Shown here piece after piece: positions 16,281 to 24,836 of a stretch of DNA of 41,394 bases. The translations under genes were made by a program, and so were the position numbers. The notes beneath the pieces were generated by a model that was given only the letters and a program-made list of their open reading frames with translations, was not told where the DNA came from and made no database searches. The stretch's first letter is position 1. Every line of letters starts with the position of its first letter. The stretch is from contig JBGTSJ010000035.1 of NCBI GenBank assembly GCA_041940305.1, forward strand, positions 1 to 41,394. Direction: 5' to 3'. The DNA is from JBGTSJ01 sp041940305. GTDB taxonomy: Bacteria; Planctomycetota; Planctomycetia; Planctomycetales; Planctomycetaceae.

Positions 16281-16742
16281 ATGACCACCACAGAACTGAT
16301 CAACGCCTACGTCACCGGCCCGAACGAACTCCGTCGGGCCATCGCCGGCATGACGCCCGAGCAGATTGATGCCGCCCCCATCCCAGGCAAGTGGTCCACG
16401 CGGCAGGTCATCTGCCACATCGCCGATTTCGAGCCCGTCTACGCGGACCGGATGAAGCGCGTCGTTGCCGAGGACCAGCCTCCCTTGCGCGGCGGCGATC
16501 CCGACGTCTTCGCCGCGAGGCTGCACTACGAGGCCCGCGACATCGAGGAAGAGCTGCAGCTGATCGAAGCCGTCCGGCGGCACACGGCGCGTTTCCTGAG
16601 CGCCCTGCCGGAGAGTGACTTCAACCGCACCGGCATCCACTCGGCCGACGGCCCGCTCACGCTCCGCACGCTGCTGGAGAGGATCACGAATCACATCCCC
16701 CACCACGTGCGAACGATCGACGAGAAACGGCGCGCTATGTAG
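16281..16742 (+). CDS. DinB/YfiT-like putative metal-dependent protein
   Basis: 153 residues, the usual length of DinB-like four-helix-bundle proteins, some of which are thiol transferases that use a three-histidine metal site. Visible: GKWSTRQVICHIADFEP near 37-53 (first His), and a C-terminal TLRTLLERITNHIPHHVRTI containing the remaining histidines. A TAAACT sequence (16270-16275) lies only five bases before the ATG, so the mRNA is probably leaderless; there is no Shine-Dalgarno sequence. It converges with the phosphofructokinase gene across a hairpin. Substrate unknown. Confidence 0.85.
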   Translation: MTTTELINAYVTGPNELRRAIAGMTPEQIDAAPIPGKWSTRQVICHIADFEPVYADRMKRVVAEDQPPLRGGDPDVFAARLHYEARDIEEELQLIEAVRRHTARFLSALPESDFNRTGIHSADGPLTLRTLLERITNHIPHHVRTIDEKRRAM

Positions 16743-16743
16743 T

Positions 16744-16762
16744 CCACTCGCTCCGCGAGTGG
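16744..16762. terminator. Hairpin between convergent genes
   Basis: CCACTCGC-TCC-GCGAGTGG: an 8-bp perfect stem with a three-base loop, directly after the DinB stop codon and before the 3' end of the phosphofructokinase gene. There is no T-run, so it may be a repeat element as well as, or instead of, a bidirectional terminator. Confidence 0.5.
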
Positions 16763-16812
16763 AGTGAATCAGTGCGCTTGCCGTTGGGCTCTCGGCTACG
16801 TTGGGCACCCAC

Positions 16813-17859
16813 TCACCGCAGGAACTCGCTCGCCTCGTCCAGGAACTCCGGCGCCAGCGCCCGCATTTCGCCGACGGCCTCGGCCAGCGGCACCGCCACG
16901 ATGTGCAGGCCGCGCAGCGCCACCATCTTGCCGAAGTCACCCTTCAGCGCCAGCCGGCCGGCGTGGATTCCCAGACGTGTCGCCAGTACCCGGTCGTAGG
17001 CGCTCGGCGATCCTCCGCGCTGCAGGTGGCCAAGCACGACGTCGCGGGTCTCGATGCCCGTCCGCTCCTCGATCGTTTTCGCCACATGAGCGCCGATGCC
17101 GCCAAGCATCTCGTGACCGAACTGGTCTTTCTTGCTCCCCTTGGTCACCAGTCCACCCCCTTTGAGCTTGGCCCCTTCGCTCACCATTACGATGCCGTAC
17201 GGCTTCCCAGCCGTTCGCCGTCGCTTGAGCAGTTCGCAGAGCGCCTCTACGTCCACCTCCTGCTCCGGCACCAGGATCGCATCCGCCGAGCATGCGATGC
17301 CGGCAAAGCACGTGATCCACCCCGCGTGCCGCCCCATGCACTCCACCACCATCACCCGGCGATGCGATTCCGCCGTTGTCCGCAGCTTGTCCACGGCGTC
17401 CATCACCGTGTTCAGGCACGTGTCGAACCCGAACGTGAAGTCGGTGCTGCTCAGATCATTGTCGATCGTCTTCGGCACGCCGATCGTCCCCAGCCCGTGT
17501 CGCTCATAGAGCTTGCTCGCCACGCCCAGCGTGTCGTCGCCGCCGATCGCGATCAGCGCATTCAGCCCCAGCCGCTCGTAAGTCTCGGCAATCTTCTGGA
17601 CCGGCTTCGGATCGTCCGGATTCTTGAAGGGGTTCGTCCGCGACGAGCCCAGGATTGTTCCCCCGCGCGGCAGGATTTCGTCCGTCTCCATCGCGTTCAG
17701 CGGGACGTAATTGCCTTCAATCGCTCCGCGCCAGCCTTCGAGCAGACCGAGCGTCTCGCCGCCCGCGTTGTGGATGGTGCGCACGACGGCGCGAATCACG
17801 GCGTTCAATCCCGGACAGTCTCCGCCGCCGGTCAATACGGCTGCTTTCATCGTCTTCAC
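16813..17859 (-). CDS. pfp: 6-phosphofructokinase, predicted pyrophosphate-dependent
   Basis: 348 residues from GTG at 17859; an ATG at 17850 three codons later is equally possible. It phosphorylates fructose 6-phosphate to the 1,6-bisphosphate. Family blocks: LTGGGDCPGLNAVIR at 9-23, IAIGGDDTLG at 103-112, GVPKTIDNDL at 127-136, FGFDTCLNTVMDAVD, VMVVECMGRHAGWI, and VLGHLQRGGSPSAYDR. In ATP enzymes the positions of D109 and K130 are glycine; aspartate (GGDD) and lysine (PKTIDND) at these sites mark pyrophosphate-dependent enzymes in structural and mutational work. So PPi use and reversibility are predicted. This stands alone and converges with the DinB-like gene. Confidence 0.88.
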   Translation of the reverse strand: MKTMKAAVLTGGGDCPGLNAVIRAVVRTIHNAGGETLGLLEGWRGAIEGNYVPLNAMETDEILPRGGTILGSSRTNPFKNPDDPKPVQKIAETYERLGLNALIAIGGDDTLGVASKLYERHGLGTIGVPKTIDNDLSSTDFTFGFDTCLNTVMDAVDKLRTTAESHRRVMVVECMGRHAGWITCFAGIACSADAILVPEQEVDVEALCELLKRRRTAGKPYGIVMVSEGAKLKGGGLVTKGSKKDQFGHEMLGGIGAHVAKTIEERTGIETRDVVLGHLQRGGSPSAYDRVLATRLGIHAGRLALKGDFGKMVALRGLHIVAVPLAEAVGEMRALAPEFLDEASEFLR

Positions 17860-18153
17860 ATTCTTCTGGAGTGGGTCCGCGGAAGGTGTTCGAGGCCGCG
17901 GGAACCTGTCGTGGAATGCCGCTCCGCCGCGCGGAGCGTCGACACGACGCAGAACCTCATTGCTCCGGGATCAGAACCGCCCGGAGCTGGTCGCCGGGCG
18001 CATCAGCCTCCGCGACCGGCGGCATCGTAGGCACACGGAGGCCGCCCCATCAAGCTCACTTGGCTGCCTGGAATCGAACCGGAACACTCCGGAGATTCCG
18101 CGGGACGGACCGTCCGCCCTGGGGCGACCGGCCGCAGCACACTTCACTGCTGC

Positions 18154-18165
18154 TACAATCTCGAC
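18154..18165 (+). promoter_or_regulatory. TACAAT -10 placed for a leaderless transcript
   Basis: TACAAT at 18154-18159 is followed by six bases and then the ATG at 18166, so the start codon lies where the first transcribed base should be. No Shine-Dalgarno sequence is possible. The intergenic region 17860-18165 otherwise shows nothing recognisable. Confidence 0.5.
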
Positions 18166-19674
18166 ATGACGACCCGGCGGCCGCGACTGATCGAATCACT
18201 CCTGCAGCCTCGCGCGTATCCGCACCCGGCCGATCCCATCGAACTGCTGGAGACTCACATCTCCTGGGTCCTGCTGGCCGGGAAGTACGCCTACAAGATC
18301 AAGAAGCCAGTGCGGCTCGAATTCCTCGACTACTCGACGCTCGAGCAGCGGCGGGAACTCTGCGCGAAGGAACTGCGGCTGAACCGCCGTCTGGCGCCGG
18401 AGTTGTACCTCGACGCACCCGCAGTCTGTGGAACCGATGAAGTCCCGATGATCGATGGCAACGGCGAGCCGATTGAATTCGCCGTCCGCATGCGCCGCTT
18501 CCCGCAGGAAGCGCTGCTGAGCCGGCTGATCGCCTCGGACTCGCTACGGCCGGAGCAGATCGACCTGCTCGCCCGCAAAGTGGCGGAGTTCCACGCGAGC
18601 ATCGCTATTGCGGGGCCGGAGACCCCGTTCGGCGATCCCCAGTCGATTCGGCAGCAGGCGCTGGACAACCTGGATGCGCTCGCACGAGTCCCCGGTCGGC
18701 CGCTGGCGCGTCAGCTTGCCGAACTGCGACAGTGGACTGACGACCAGTCGGAACGGTTACGCGAGCGATTGACGGAGCGTCGCGGGCAGGGGTTCGTGCG
18801 CGAATGCCACGGCGATCTGCACCTGGGCAACATGGTCTGGCTGAACGACCGGATCGTCCTGTTCGACGGCATCGAATTCAACGAGTCGCTCCGCTGGATC
18901 GACGTGCAGAGCGATGCAGGATTCGTGGCGATGGACCTGATGGACCGCGGTCGCGTTGACTACGCGCGACGTTTCATCAACGGCTACTTGGAGCAGACCG
19001 GCGACTACGCCGGAGCAGCCGTGTTGCCCTTTTATGTCGTGTGCCGGGCGCTCGTGCGGGCCAAAGTCGCCGGGATCAGAATGGGGCAGACCGAAGCTGA
19101 CGACGCGGCGCGGGATTCGGCAGCCGCCGAGTTGCGGACCTATGTGGACCTGGCGGTTCGCTACACCCGGCAGGGCGGGCCCGTGCTGGCGATTACGCAT
19201 GGCGTGAGCGGCAGCGGCAAGACAACCGGCACGCAGCCGCTGATCGAGCAGCGCGGCATGATCCGCATCCGGTCGGACGTCGAGCGCAAGCGTCTGTTCG
19301 GACTGCAACCGACGGAAAGCGCCGCGGATCGGGTTGGCGAAGGAATCTACTCCGCCGAGGCGTCGCGCCGCACGTATGAGAGACTGGCCGACGCCGCGGC
19401 CGCGGTGATCGCAGCGGGCTACCCAACGGCCATCGACGCGACCTTTTTACAGCGTCGCCAGCGGGAACGGTTCCGCCGCCTTGCGGACGACCTGGGCGTC
19501 CCGTTTGAGATCCATACTTTCAAAGCCGATCCTCAGATACTCGCCGCGCGTCTCGAGCAGCGGCGACGCGCCGGCGCCGACGCATCCGATGCCGACGCGT
19601 CCATCCTGCAGCATCAGTTGCGAACTCGCGAGCCGCTGACAGAGGACGAGCAGCGGTTCGTCGTCGCACCTTGA
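18166..19674 (+). CDS. Fused aminoglycoside-phosphotransferase-like kinase and P-loop kinase
   Basis: 502 residues. The N-terminal part (to about 330) is a COG2187-type phosphotransferase: YAYKIKKPVRLEFLDYSTLE near 44-63 with the nucleotide-binding lysines, Brenner motif RECHGDLHLGNMVW with H215 and D217, and VLFDGIEFNESLRWID with D234. The C-terminal part is a COG0645-type P-loop kinase: Walker A GVSGSGKTT at 346-354, then IRIRSDVERKRLFGL and AIDATFLQRRQRERFRRLA. The phosphate acceptors are unknown. The fused arrangement is found in many bacteria but has no assigned pathway. Predicted leaderless start. The small beta-sandwich gene follows after 33 bases. Confidence 0.88.
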   Translation: MTTRRPRLIESLLQPRAYPHPADPIELLETHISWVLLAGKYAYKIKKPVRLEFLDYSTLEQRRELCAKELRLNRRLAPELYLDAPAVCGTDEVPMIDGNGEPIEFAVRMRRFPQEALLSRLIASDSLRPEQIDLLARKVAEFHASIAIAGPETPFGDPQSIRQQALDNLDALARVPGRPLARQLAELRQWTDDQSERLRERLTERRGQGFVRECHGDLHLGNMVWLNDRIVLFDGIEFNESLRWIDVQSDAGFVAMDLMDRGRVDYARRFINGYLEQTGDYAGAAVLPFYVVCRALVRAKVAGIRMGQTEADDAARDSAAAELRTYVDLAVRYTRQGGPVLAITHGVSGSGKTTGTQPLIEQRGMIRIRSDVERKRLFGLQPTESAADRVGEGIYSAEASRRTYERLADAAAAVIAAGYPTAIDATFLQRRQRERFRRLADDLGVPFEIHTFKADPQILAARLEQRRRAGADASDADASILQHQLRTREPLTEDEQRFVVAP

Positions 19675-19707
19675 CGCTGAATTCCAAGCCTGCACTGCCC
19701 GATTTCC

Positions 19708-20148
19708 ATGTCGCATCGACAGCCCGGCCATCGCATCCGCCTGCGCGGCCCCTGGACCGTATGTGGTCCCGAAGGGCCCGGGAGCGGCAACGCCCGCGCG
19801 GAGCCGTTCTCGGCCCATTTGCCGGCCGCATGGCGGGACCTGTTCGGAGACCGTGCGGGCCGCGCCGGCTTCGCGCGGCGGTTCAATCGACCGACCCATC
19901 TCGAGGCCGATGAGCGGGTCTACATTGTCCTCGCCGACGTTCCCGACAACGTGCAGGTCCAGGTGAACGGCCACGCGCTGAATCCCCAGCCCGCACTCCC
20001 CGGCGAAATCGCGTTCGACGCCACGGCCCAACTGCAGGATCACAATCTGCTGAAGATCGAGCTGACCTTCGATCCGGAAACCGCTCCGGACAAAATCGGC
20101 GGCCTCCATCTCCCGGTCCTCATCGAAATCACCGACCATTCGCGCTAA
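19708..20148 (+). CDS. Small beta-sandwich protein resembling glycosidase sugar-binding domains
   Basis: 146 residues. Central region FARRFNRPTHLEADERVYIV with LADVPDNVQVQVNGHAL and NLLKIELTFDP reads like the galactose-binding-type jelly roll at the N-terminus of GH2 glycosidases, where a VxVNG turn is typical. There is no catalytic domain, signal peptide or membrane segment. A stand-alone form follows some planctomycete kinases, but I have no function for it. No Shine-Dalgarno sequence; it is likely co-transcribed with the kinase fusion upstream. The GH2-like reading is moderate in confidence. Confidence 0.6.
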   Translation: MSHRQPGHRIRLRGPWTVCGPEGPGSGNARAEPFSAHLPAAWRDLFGDRAGRAGFARRFNRPTHLEADERVYIVLADVPDNVQVQVNGHALNPQPALPGEIAFDATAQLQDHNLLKIELTFDPETAPDKIGGLHLPVLIEITDHSR

Positions 20149-20281
20149 CCGCCGCGCGATCACGCCACCGCGCAGCCCGTTCACACCAGCCCGCCGCGCC
20201 AGCAAGGGCCGAACGTTGCCGAGTGGCGATCGCTGAACCGGCTCGCAGGCGACATCGTCACGGCCAGTTCACCACCATCGC

Positions 20282-21154
20282 TCACGCCGACAATGGAGGC
20301 CGAAACACCGACGGCTCATCGGGCACGGTCTCGGAGACCGGCGCGCTGATCAGCACACCGATCGCCGCCTCCTCGTCGGTCTGCACGCGGTCCGCCGGTC
20401 GCCGCGCCTCGATCCTCACGCCGTAGGTATGTGCCGACGTGACACGCAGCTCGACGTCGCTGCTGTCGAGCGATTCGCACTCCACCTCGGGAATCGCGCT
20501 CATCGACGGCCAGATAGGAACGTGCAGCGCCACCTCCCGCTGGCCGGGATCGAACCGGACTCGCAGCAGCGCTTCCAGGCAGTCGCCCCCATCCGCTTGA
20601 CGCCGCGTCAAGGACTGGGACAGCTCGGGATCGTCAAGCGGCGACGCCGTCGCAGCTGCCTCTGCCACTTCGGTCGACCTGGCGAGCGGCGCCCCCGGGG
20701 GAGCTCCGGCTGACTCTGCGTGCAATTCGGGCGATCGCACCGGACTACTTGCGGCTGTCCCCGACGACCGGCCTCGCGAGATGAACGCACAATCGCACAC
20801 GCCGACCACGGCGATCACCCCCAGGGCCAAGAGATACGTCAGCCCTGCCGCCGACTCCTGCACGAGAACCAGCGCAATCACGCCGGGAGCCGCCAGGGCC
20901 CTCATCCCCCGCATCGCGCAGGCGAACGGCTCGTCGTCCGTTCGCCCCCGATGGTCCTGCCACCACCCATACAGGCTCAGCCCTGCAACCACGGTGGCTG
21001 CCGCGCATCCCATCCAGGGGGCGATCGTCACATCCAGTTCACCGGAGGCGGACCGGCCCACCAGGACGACGGCCACGGCGCCAATCGCCGTCCAGAGGCC
21101 CAACGCCAGCATCCGCCTGGCAACCGCGGTGGATTCGCTGCCGGACTGCATCAT
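20282..21154 (-). CDS. Four-helix membrane protein with cytosolic C-terminal domain
   Basis: 290 residues. Hydrophobic stretches at about 14-34 (LALGLWTAIGAVAVVLVGRS), 46-64 (WMGCAAATVVAGLSLYGWW), 89-105 and 107-125 (TYLLALGVIAVVGVCDCAFI). A low-complexity linker with many A, S and P (130-180) leads to a beta-rich domain with DCLEALLRVRFDPGQREVAL, VPIWPSMSAIPEVECES and VRIEARRP. The domain looks folded but I do not recognise it. Start ATGATG; either methionine is possible. The metK gene ends 33 bases upstream of its start in the same orientation, so the two may be co-transcribed. Confidence 0.65.
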   Translation of the reverse strand: MMQSGSESTAVARRMLALGLWTAIGAVAVVLVGRSASGELDVTIAPWMGCAAATVVAGLSLYGWWQDHRGRTDDEPFACAMRGMRALAAPGVIALVLVQESAAGLTYLLALGVIAVVGVCDCAFISRGRSSGTAASSPVRSPELHAESAGAPPGAPLARSTEVAEAAATASPLDDPELSQSLTRRQADGGDCLEALLRVRFDPGQREVALHVPIWPSMSAIPEVECESLDSSDVELRVTSAHTYGVRIEARRPADRVQTDEEAAIGVLISAPVSETVPDEPSVFRPPLSA

Positions 21155-21187
21155 CGCCGACTCTCTAAGCGGCTGCGGGAAATCCGT

Positions 21188-22366
21188 CTACGTCGTCACG
21201 AACATCGGCTCGGGAACATCGCCTCCCAGCCCCACGGCCGAGCGCAGGTCGGCCGCCTGGTCGGTCGTCTCCCAGGTGAAGTCCGGATCGTTGCGGCCGA
21301 AGTGCCCCCCCCACGCTGTCTTGCGGAAGATTGGCCGCCGCAGTTGCAGATGCTTAATAATCCCCTGCGGCGTCAGCGGGAACAGTTCCCGCACCGCCTT
21401 CTCCACCTTTTCTTCCGGAACATCCGCGGTGCCGTGTGTATCCACCCGGATGCTGACCGGGTCCGCCACGCCGATCGCGTACGCCAGCTGCACTTCGCAC
21501 TCCGACGCAATCCCCGCGGCGACCACATTCTTGGCGATATACCGCGCCATGTATGCCGCCGACCGGTCCACCTTGGTCGAATCCTTCCCACTGAAGGCGC
21601 CGCCTCCGTGACGCCCCCACCCGCCGTAGGTGTCGACAATGATCTTGCGGCCGGTCAAACCGCAGTCTCCGTGCGGACCGCCAATCTCAAACCGCCCGGT
21701 GGGATTGATGTGGTACTTCGTGGAAGGCAGGAGCAGTTGCTCCGGCACAGTGTCGCGCACGACGTGCTTGACGATGTAATCGTGGATCTCTTGCTGTTCG
21801 ACCGACGGCGTGTGCTGCGTGGAGACGACGATCGCCGAGATCCCCACCGGCCGGCGGTCTTCGTACACCACCGAGACCTGGCTCTTGCTGTCGGGCCTCA
21901 GCCAGTCCACATCCTGATTGCGGCGCAGTTCCGTCAGCCGGTTCAGGATCCGATGCGACAGGGCGATCGGCAGTGGCATGTACTCCTCGGTCTGATTGCA
22001 GGCATAGCCGAACATCAGACCCTGGTCACCGGCTCCGTCCCGGTCCACCCCCATCGCGATGTCCGCACTCTGCTCATGCAGCTTGACGACCACCTCGCAG
22101 GTGTCGGCATTGAACCCCATGTCGTCGCCGACGTAGCCGATGTCGCGCACGACGTCCCGGGCCACTCGGGCAAAATCCACCTTCGCCTTGCTGGTGATTT
22201 CCCCCGCCAGCACCACCAGGTCCGTCGTGCAGAGCGTCTCGCAGGCCACGCGCGACGTCGGATCCTGCGCCAGCAGGGCATCCAGAACGCCGTCGGACAC
22301 CTGATCGGACACCTTGTCCGGATGCCCCATGCTGACCGACTCGCTCGTGAAGATAAATCGCGACAT
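21188..22366 (-). CDS. metK: S-adenosylmethionine synthetase
   Basis: 392 residues from ATG at 22366 with GGAG eight bases upstream; 12 further codons are open upstream but out of line with the family. It makes SAM from methionine and ATP. Signatures: FTSESVSMGHPDKVSDQVSD near the start, GEITSKAKVDF, the hexapeptide region GAGDQGLMFGYACNQTEEYM, GGPHGDCGLTGRKIIVDTYG, and GGGAFSGKDSTKVDRSAAY. Length is normal for bacterial MetK. Promoter and a leader of about 130 bases lie upstream. Housekeeping gene. Confidence 0.97.
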   Translation of the reverse strand: MSRFIFTSESVSMGHPDKVSDQVSDGVLDALLAQDPTSRVACETLCTTDLVVLAGEITSKAKVDFARVARDVVRDIGYVGDDMGFNADTCEVVVKLHEQSADIAMGVDRDGAGDQGLMFGYACNQTEEYMPLPIALSHRILNRLTELRRNQDVDWLRPDSKSQVSVVYEDRRPVGISAIVVSTQHTPSVEQQEIHDYIVKHVVRDTVPEQLLLPSTKYHINPTGRFEIGGPHGDCGLTGRKIIVDTYGGWGRHGGGAFSGKDSTKVDRSAAYMARYIAKNVVAAGIASECEVQLAYAIGVADPVSIRVDTHGTADVPEEKVEKAVRELFPLTPQGIIKHLQLRRPIFRKTAWGGHFGRNDPDFTWETTDQAADLRSAVGLGGDVPEPMFVTT

Positions 22367-22503
22367 CAAGCTTGCTCCGCAATGATTCGGCACGACACGC
22401 ATGTTGCGACAGGCAGGTCGTGTGTGTGACTACGCTCGCTTCGCACGATCGCGAAGCTGCCAAACGCCAATGCCGGCCCTGATTTCGGTCCCGGAGTTGA
22501 GCG

Positions 22504-22532
22504 ATTCTAGTCGAGGTCCGAGCCTGCCTCAA
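22504..22532 (-). promoter_or_regulatory. metK promoter
   Basis: Reading on the minus strand: TTGAGG (22532-22527), a 17-base spacer, TAGAAT (22509-22504). This is the best sigma-70-type promoter in the window. It predicts an untranslated leader of about 130 bases holding a CTTCGC/GCGAAG hairpin and a CACGAC/GTCGTG hairpin. I could not match the leader to a known SAM or SAH riboswitch. The rest of the 440-bp gap (22403-22843) shows no gene. Confidence 0.55.
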
Positions 22533-22796
22533 CTGCCGACGATGCACCCGGCATCCGTGCCTGGTTCGCATCGGACGCCCTGCCCCGAGTCAGGACCAGC
22601 ATGCCGAGCACGTGCTCGCGGCGTCGTTCCGCTGCGACCCAGAACCCCTTGACCGGTATTGAGGCGACGGTTTCGGCCGCCATCGTCCTTGTCCGTGTCG
22701 GTTGCCTTGACGCTCGCTCATCCCCGTTCGCGCCTCTTTGACTTAATCCTAAGATAGTCGGATCGAGCCCACGTGCGGTTCGAAGAAGAGGGTTCT

Positions 22797-22802
22797 GCTA
22801 CA
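22797..22802 (+). promoter_or_regulatory. Likely -10 box of the propeller/cytochrome gene
   Basis: TACACT preceded by TCTGC, 41 bases before the ATG at 22844. It follows the GC-TACAAT pattern seen elsewhere in the window. No clear -35. Confidence 0.35.
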
Positions 22803-22843
22803 CTCGTCCACCGCTCGTACACACTGAAGTCTGGGATACGGTC

Positions 22844-24709
22844 ATGGTTGAGCTGGCGATCCGTTCGCGTCGTTCACGCTTTCTGACGATGGCCGCCGGA
22901 TTCGTGCTAGCCGCATCAGCGGGTGTCATCGTTTTCCATCTCCGGGTGCCCGGGTCGCCGCACGGAACGCGCGCCGCTGAACCAACTGCCGTGGCTGCCG
23001 AATCCGATCCCGACGATCCATCCCCTGTGGACCTCATCCTCACACCGGATGAGACGCGCGCGGTCACCGTCAACCAGCGTTCCAGTTCATTGTCACTTGT
23101 TGATCTCACCTCGGGCAATGTCCTCACAGAGGTCCCCTGCGGCGAGCGACCGGGACATCTCGCCCTCTCGCCCGATGGGCAATCACTGCTCGCGACCGCC
23201 GCCGGCTCCGGAGAGCTGCTGCGCTTCACTCTCGCCGACGATCGCCTGGAGCAGGCTGCATCCCTCCAGCTGGACCATGAGCCGCGCGGCGTGGCCGTCT
23301 CCCCTGACGGAAAGCTGGCCTACGTGGCGCTTTCAGCCGCAGCGACGGTGGCGGTGATCGACCTTGAAAACTGGCGGCCCGTCGACGAGATCTCAGTCGG
23401 ACGCTGGCCGCGGTTCCTGGCGCTCTCTCCCGACGGCGCCCGCCTCGCTGTCGGATGCAGCGGCGACCGCGGCGTCGCCATTGTCGATACCGAGCAGCGC
23501 GAGCAGCTGTATCTCGAGCCCTTCGCGGCCCTCAACATCGGCCAGATGCACGTTTCCGCCGACGGCGACTACGTTTACTTTCCCTGGATTGTCTACCGTC
23601 AGTTCGCCATCACCGAAGCCAACATTCGGCGCGGCTGGGTCCTCGCCAGCCGCATCGCTCGCCTGCGACTCGACGTCAAGGCTCGCCGCGAGGCCATCTC
23701 GCTCGATCCGCAGGGCGAGGCGGTCGGCGATCCACACGGACTCGCCCTGAGTCCCGACGAGCAAACCCTCGTCTGCACGGCCTCCGGCACTCACGAACTG
23801 CTGGTCTATCGGCTGCCCGAACTCCCTTTTCAGGATTCCGGCGGGCCGGGAGACCACATCGATCCGGCTCTGCTCAAGGACCGCGACCGCTTCGACCGCA
23901 TTGAACTGGGGGGCCGTCCACTCGCCGTTCGTTACTCGACTCGCGGCGATCGTGTGTTCGTAATCAATTCTCTGCTTAATGCCATTCAGGTGGTGGACGT
24001 GGCGGCACGTCGAGTCGCAAGGACGATCCCGCTGCGGGAGGCGACGCCGCAATCGCTCGCCCGCCGGGGAGAAGCAATCTTTCACGATGCAGGCCGATCG
24101 CTCGACCAGTGGTACAGCTGCCACAGCTGCCACTACGAAGGCCGGACCCAGGCCGTCACCATCGACACGCGCAATGACGGGCGGACCGGGAACGCGAAAA
24201 CGGTGCTCAGTCTGAGAGGCGTGTCAGAAACCGGCCCCTGGTTCTGGCACGGATGGTCCAATGACCTGCATGCCGCGGTCCGCCAGTCGATGACCGACAC
24301 GATGCTCGGAGCCAAACCGACCGACGATGACGTGGACGCCGTCGTCGCCTATCTCCGCTCGCTCTCGCCGCCCGACACGCATGAAAGGGAGTTGGGCGGC
24401 GCCGCTCTCCGCGGGCGGGCGGTGTTCGAGAGCGAAAAGGCCGGCTGCGCGAACTGCCATCCGGCGCCCCGCTTCACGGACGGTCAACTCCACGACGTCG
24501 GCCTCGGGTCTCCCGACGATTTCTATCCGACATACAACACGCCGTCGCTGCTCGGCGTCTCCCAGCGCGTCGTCTTTCTTCACGACGGCCGCGCGAAGAG
24601 TCTGCGCGACGTGCTGACCGGCCCGCACAACCCGTCCGCCGTCACCGGACTGGGCGAACTGACGGACGATGAACTGGAGGATCTGCTCGCGTACCTCGAA
24701 TCACTGTGA
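22844..24709 (+). CDS. Exported beta-propeller/di-heme cytochrome c protein
   Basis: 621 residues. A basic N-terminus and hydrophobic stretch (FLTMAAGFVLAASAGVIVF, about 14-32) form a signal or anchor. Residues about 60-400 hold YVTN/WD-like repeats (GHLALSPDGQSLLATAAGSG, GVAVSPDGKLAYVAL, FLALSPDGARLAVGCSGD, GLALSPDEQTLVCT). The C-terminal part has two CxxCH heme sites: CHSCH at 426-430 and CANCH at 535-539, in the MauG/cytochrome-c-peroxidase-like arrangement (GEAIFHDA before the first, GRAVFESEKAGCANCHPAPRF at the second, YNTPSLLGVS, FLHDGRAKSL). A role in periplasmic electron transfer or oxidation is likely; the substrate is unknown. It is the last chromosomal gene before the integrated element. 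Confidence 0.9.
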   Translation: MVELAIRSRRSRFLTMAAGFVLAASAGVIVFHLRVPGSPHGTRAAEPTAVAAESDPDDPSPVDLILTPDETRAVTVNQRSSSLSLVDLTSGNVLTEVPCGERPGHLALSPDGQSLLATAAGSGELLRFTLADDRLEQAASLQLDHEPRGVAVSPDGKLAYVALSAAATVAVIDLENWRPVDEISVGRWPRFLALSPDGARLAVGCSGDRGVAIVDTEQREQLYLEPFAALNIGQMHVSADGDYVYFPWIVYRQFAITEANIRRGWVLASRIARLRLDVKARREAISLDPQGEAVGDPHGLALSPDEQTLVCTASGTHELLVYRLPELPFQDSGGPGDHIDPALLKDRDRFDRIELGGRPLAVRYSTRGDRVFVINSLLNAIQVVDVAARRVARTIPLREATPQSLARRGEAIFHDAGRSLDQWYSCHSCHYEGRTQAVTIDTRNDGRTGNAKTVLSLRGVSETGPWFWHGWSNDLHAAVRQSMTDTMLGAKPTDDDVDAVVAYLRSLSPPDTHERELGGAALRGRAVFESEKAGCANCHPAPRFTDGQLHDVGLGSPDDFYPTYNTPSLLGVSQRVVFLHDGRAKSLRDVLTGPHNPSAVTGLGELTDDELEDLLAYLESL

Positions 24710-24792
24710 GGCAACCACATCCTCCCGGGTGGTCCGATGCGACTGAAAGCGGCCGGCTTCGCCGCAGCCAATTCAACTCAAAGCGTTGAAGA

Positions 24793-24836
24793 AGGGTAAG
24801 CAACGGGACTTGAACCCGCGACCTCCAGATCCACAA
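24793..24836. repeat. Distal attachment-site copy (3' half of tRNA-His)
   Basis: 44 bases matching 40212-40255 at 43 positions (A at 24798 against G at 40217), same orientation, 15,419 bp apart. The block runs from just outside the tRNA 3' end into the anticodon loop. It does not continue into a tRNA 5' half, so this copy is not a functional tRNA. Read as an att site left by site-specific integration. Confidence 0.85.

Noticed and set aside
16801..18030. 409-codon plus-strand frame over the phosphofructokinase gene
   Set aside because: Antisense of a conserved enzyme; composition is dominated by R, H, P and Q.
18060..18120. GGTTCGATTCC on the minus strand, like a tRNA T-loop
   Set aside because: The stem next to it has a mismatch and no D arm, anticodon arm or acceptor stem can be folded around it.
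20720..22429. 569-codon plus-strand frame over metK
   Set aside because: Antisense of metK; no conserved motif, arginine- and histidine-rich.
22367..22503. SAM or SAH riboswitch before metK
   Set aside because: No core of a known class could be recognised; only simple hairpins are visible. Kept as a finding, not as a feature.
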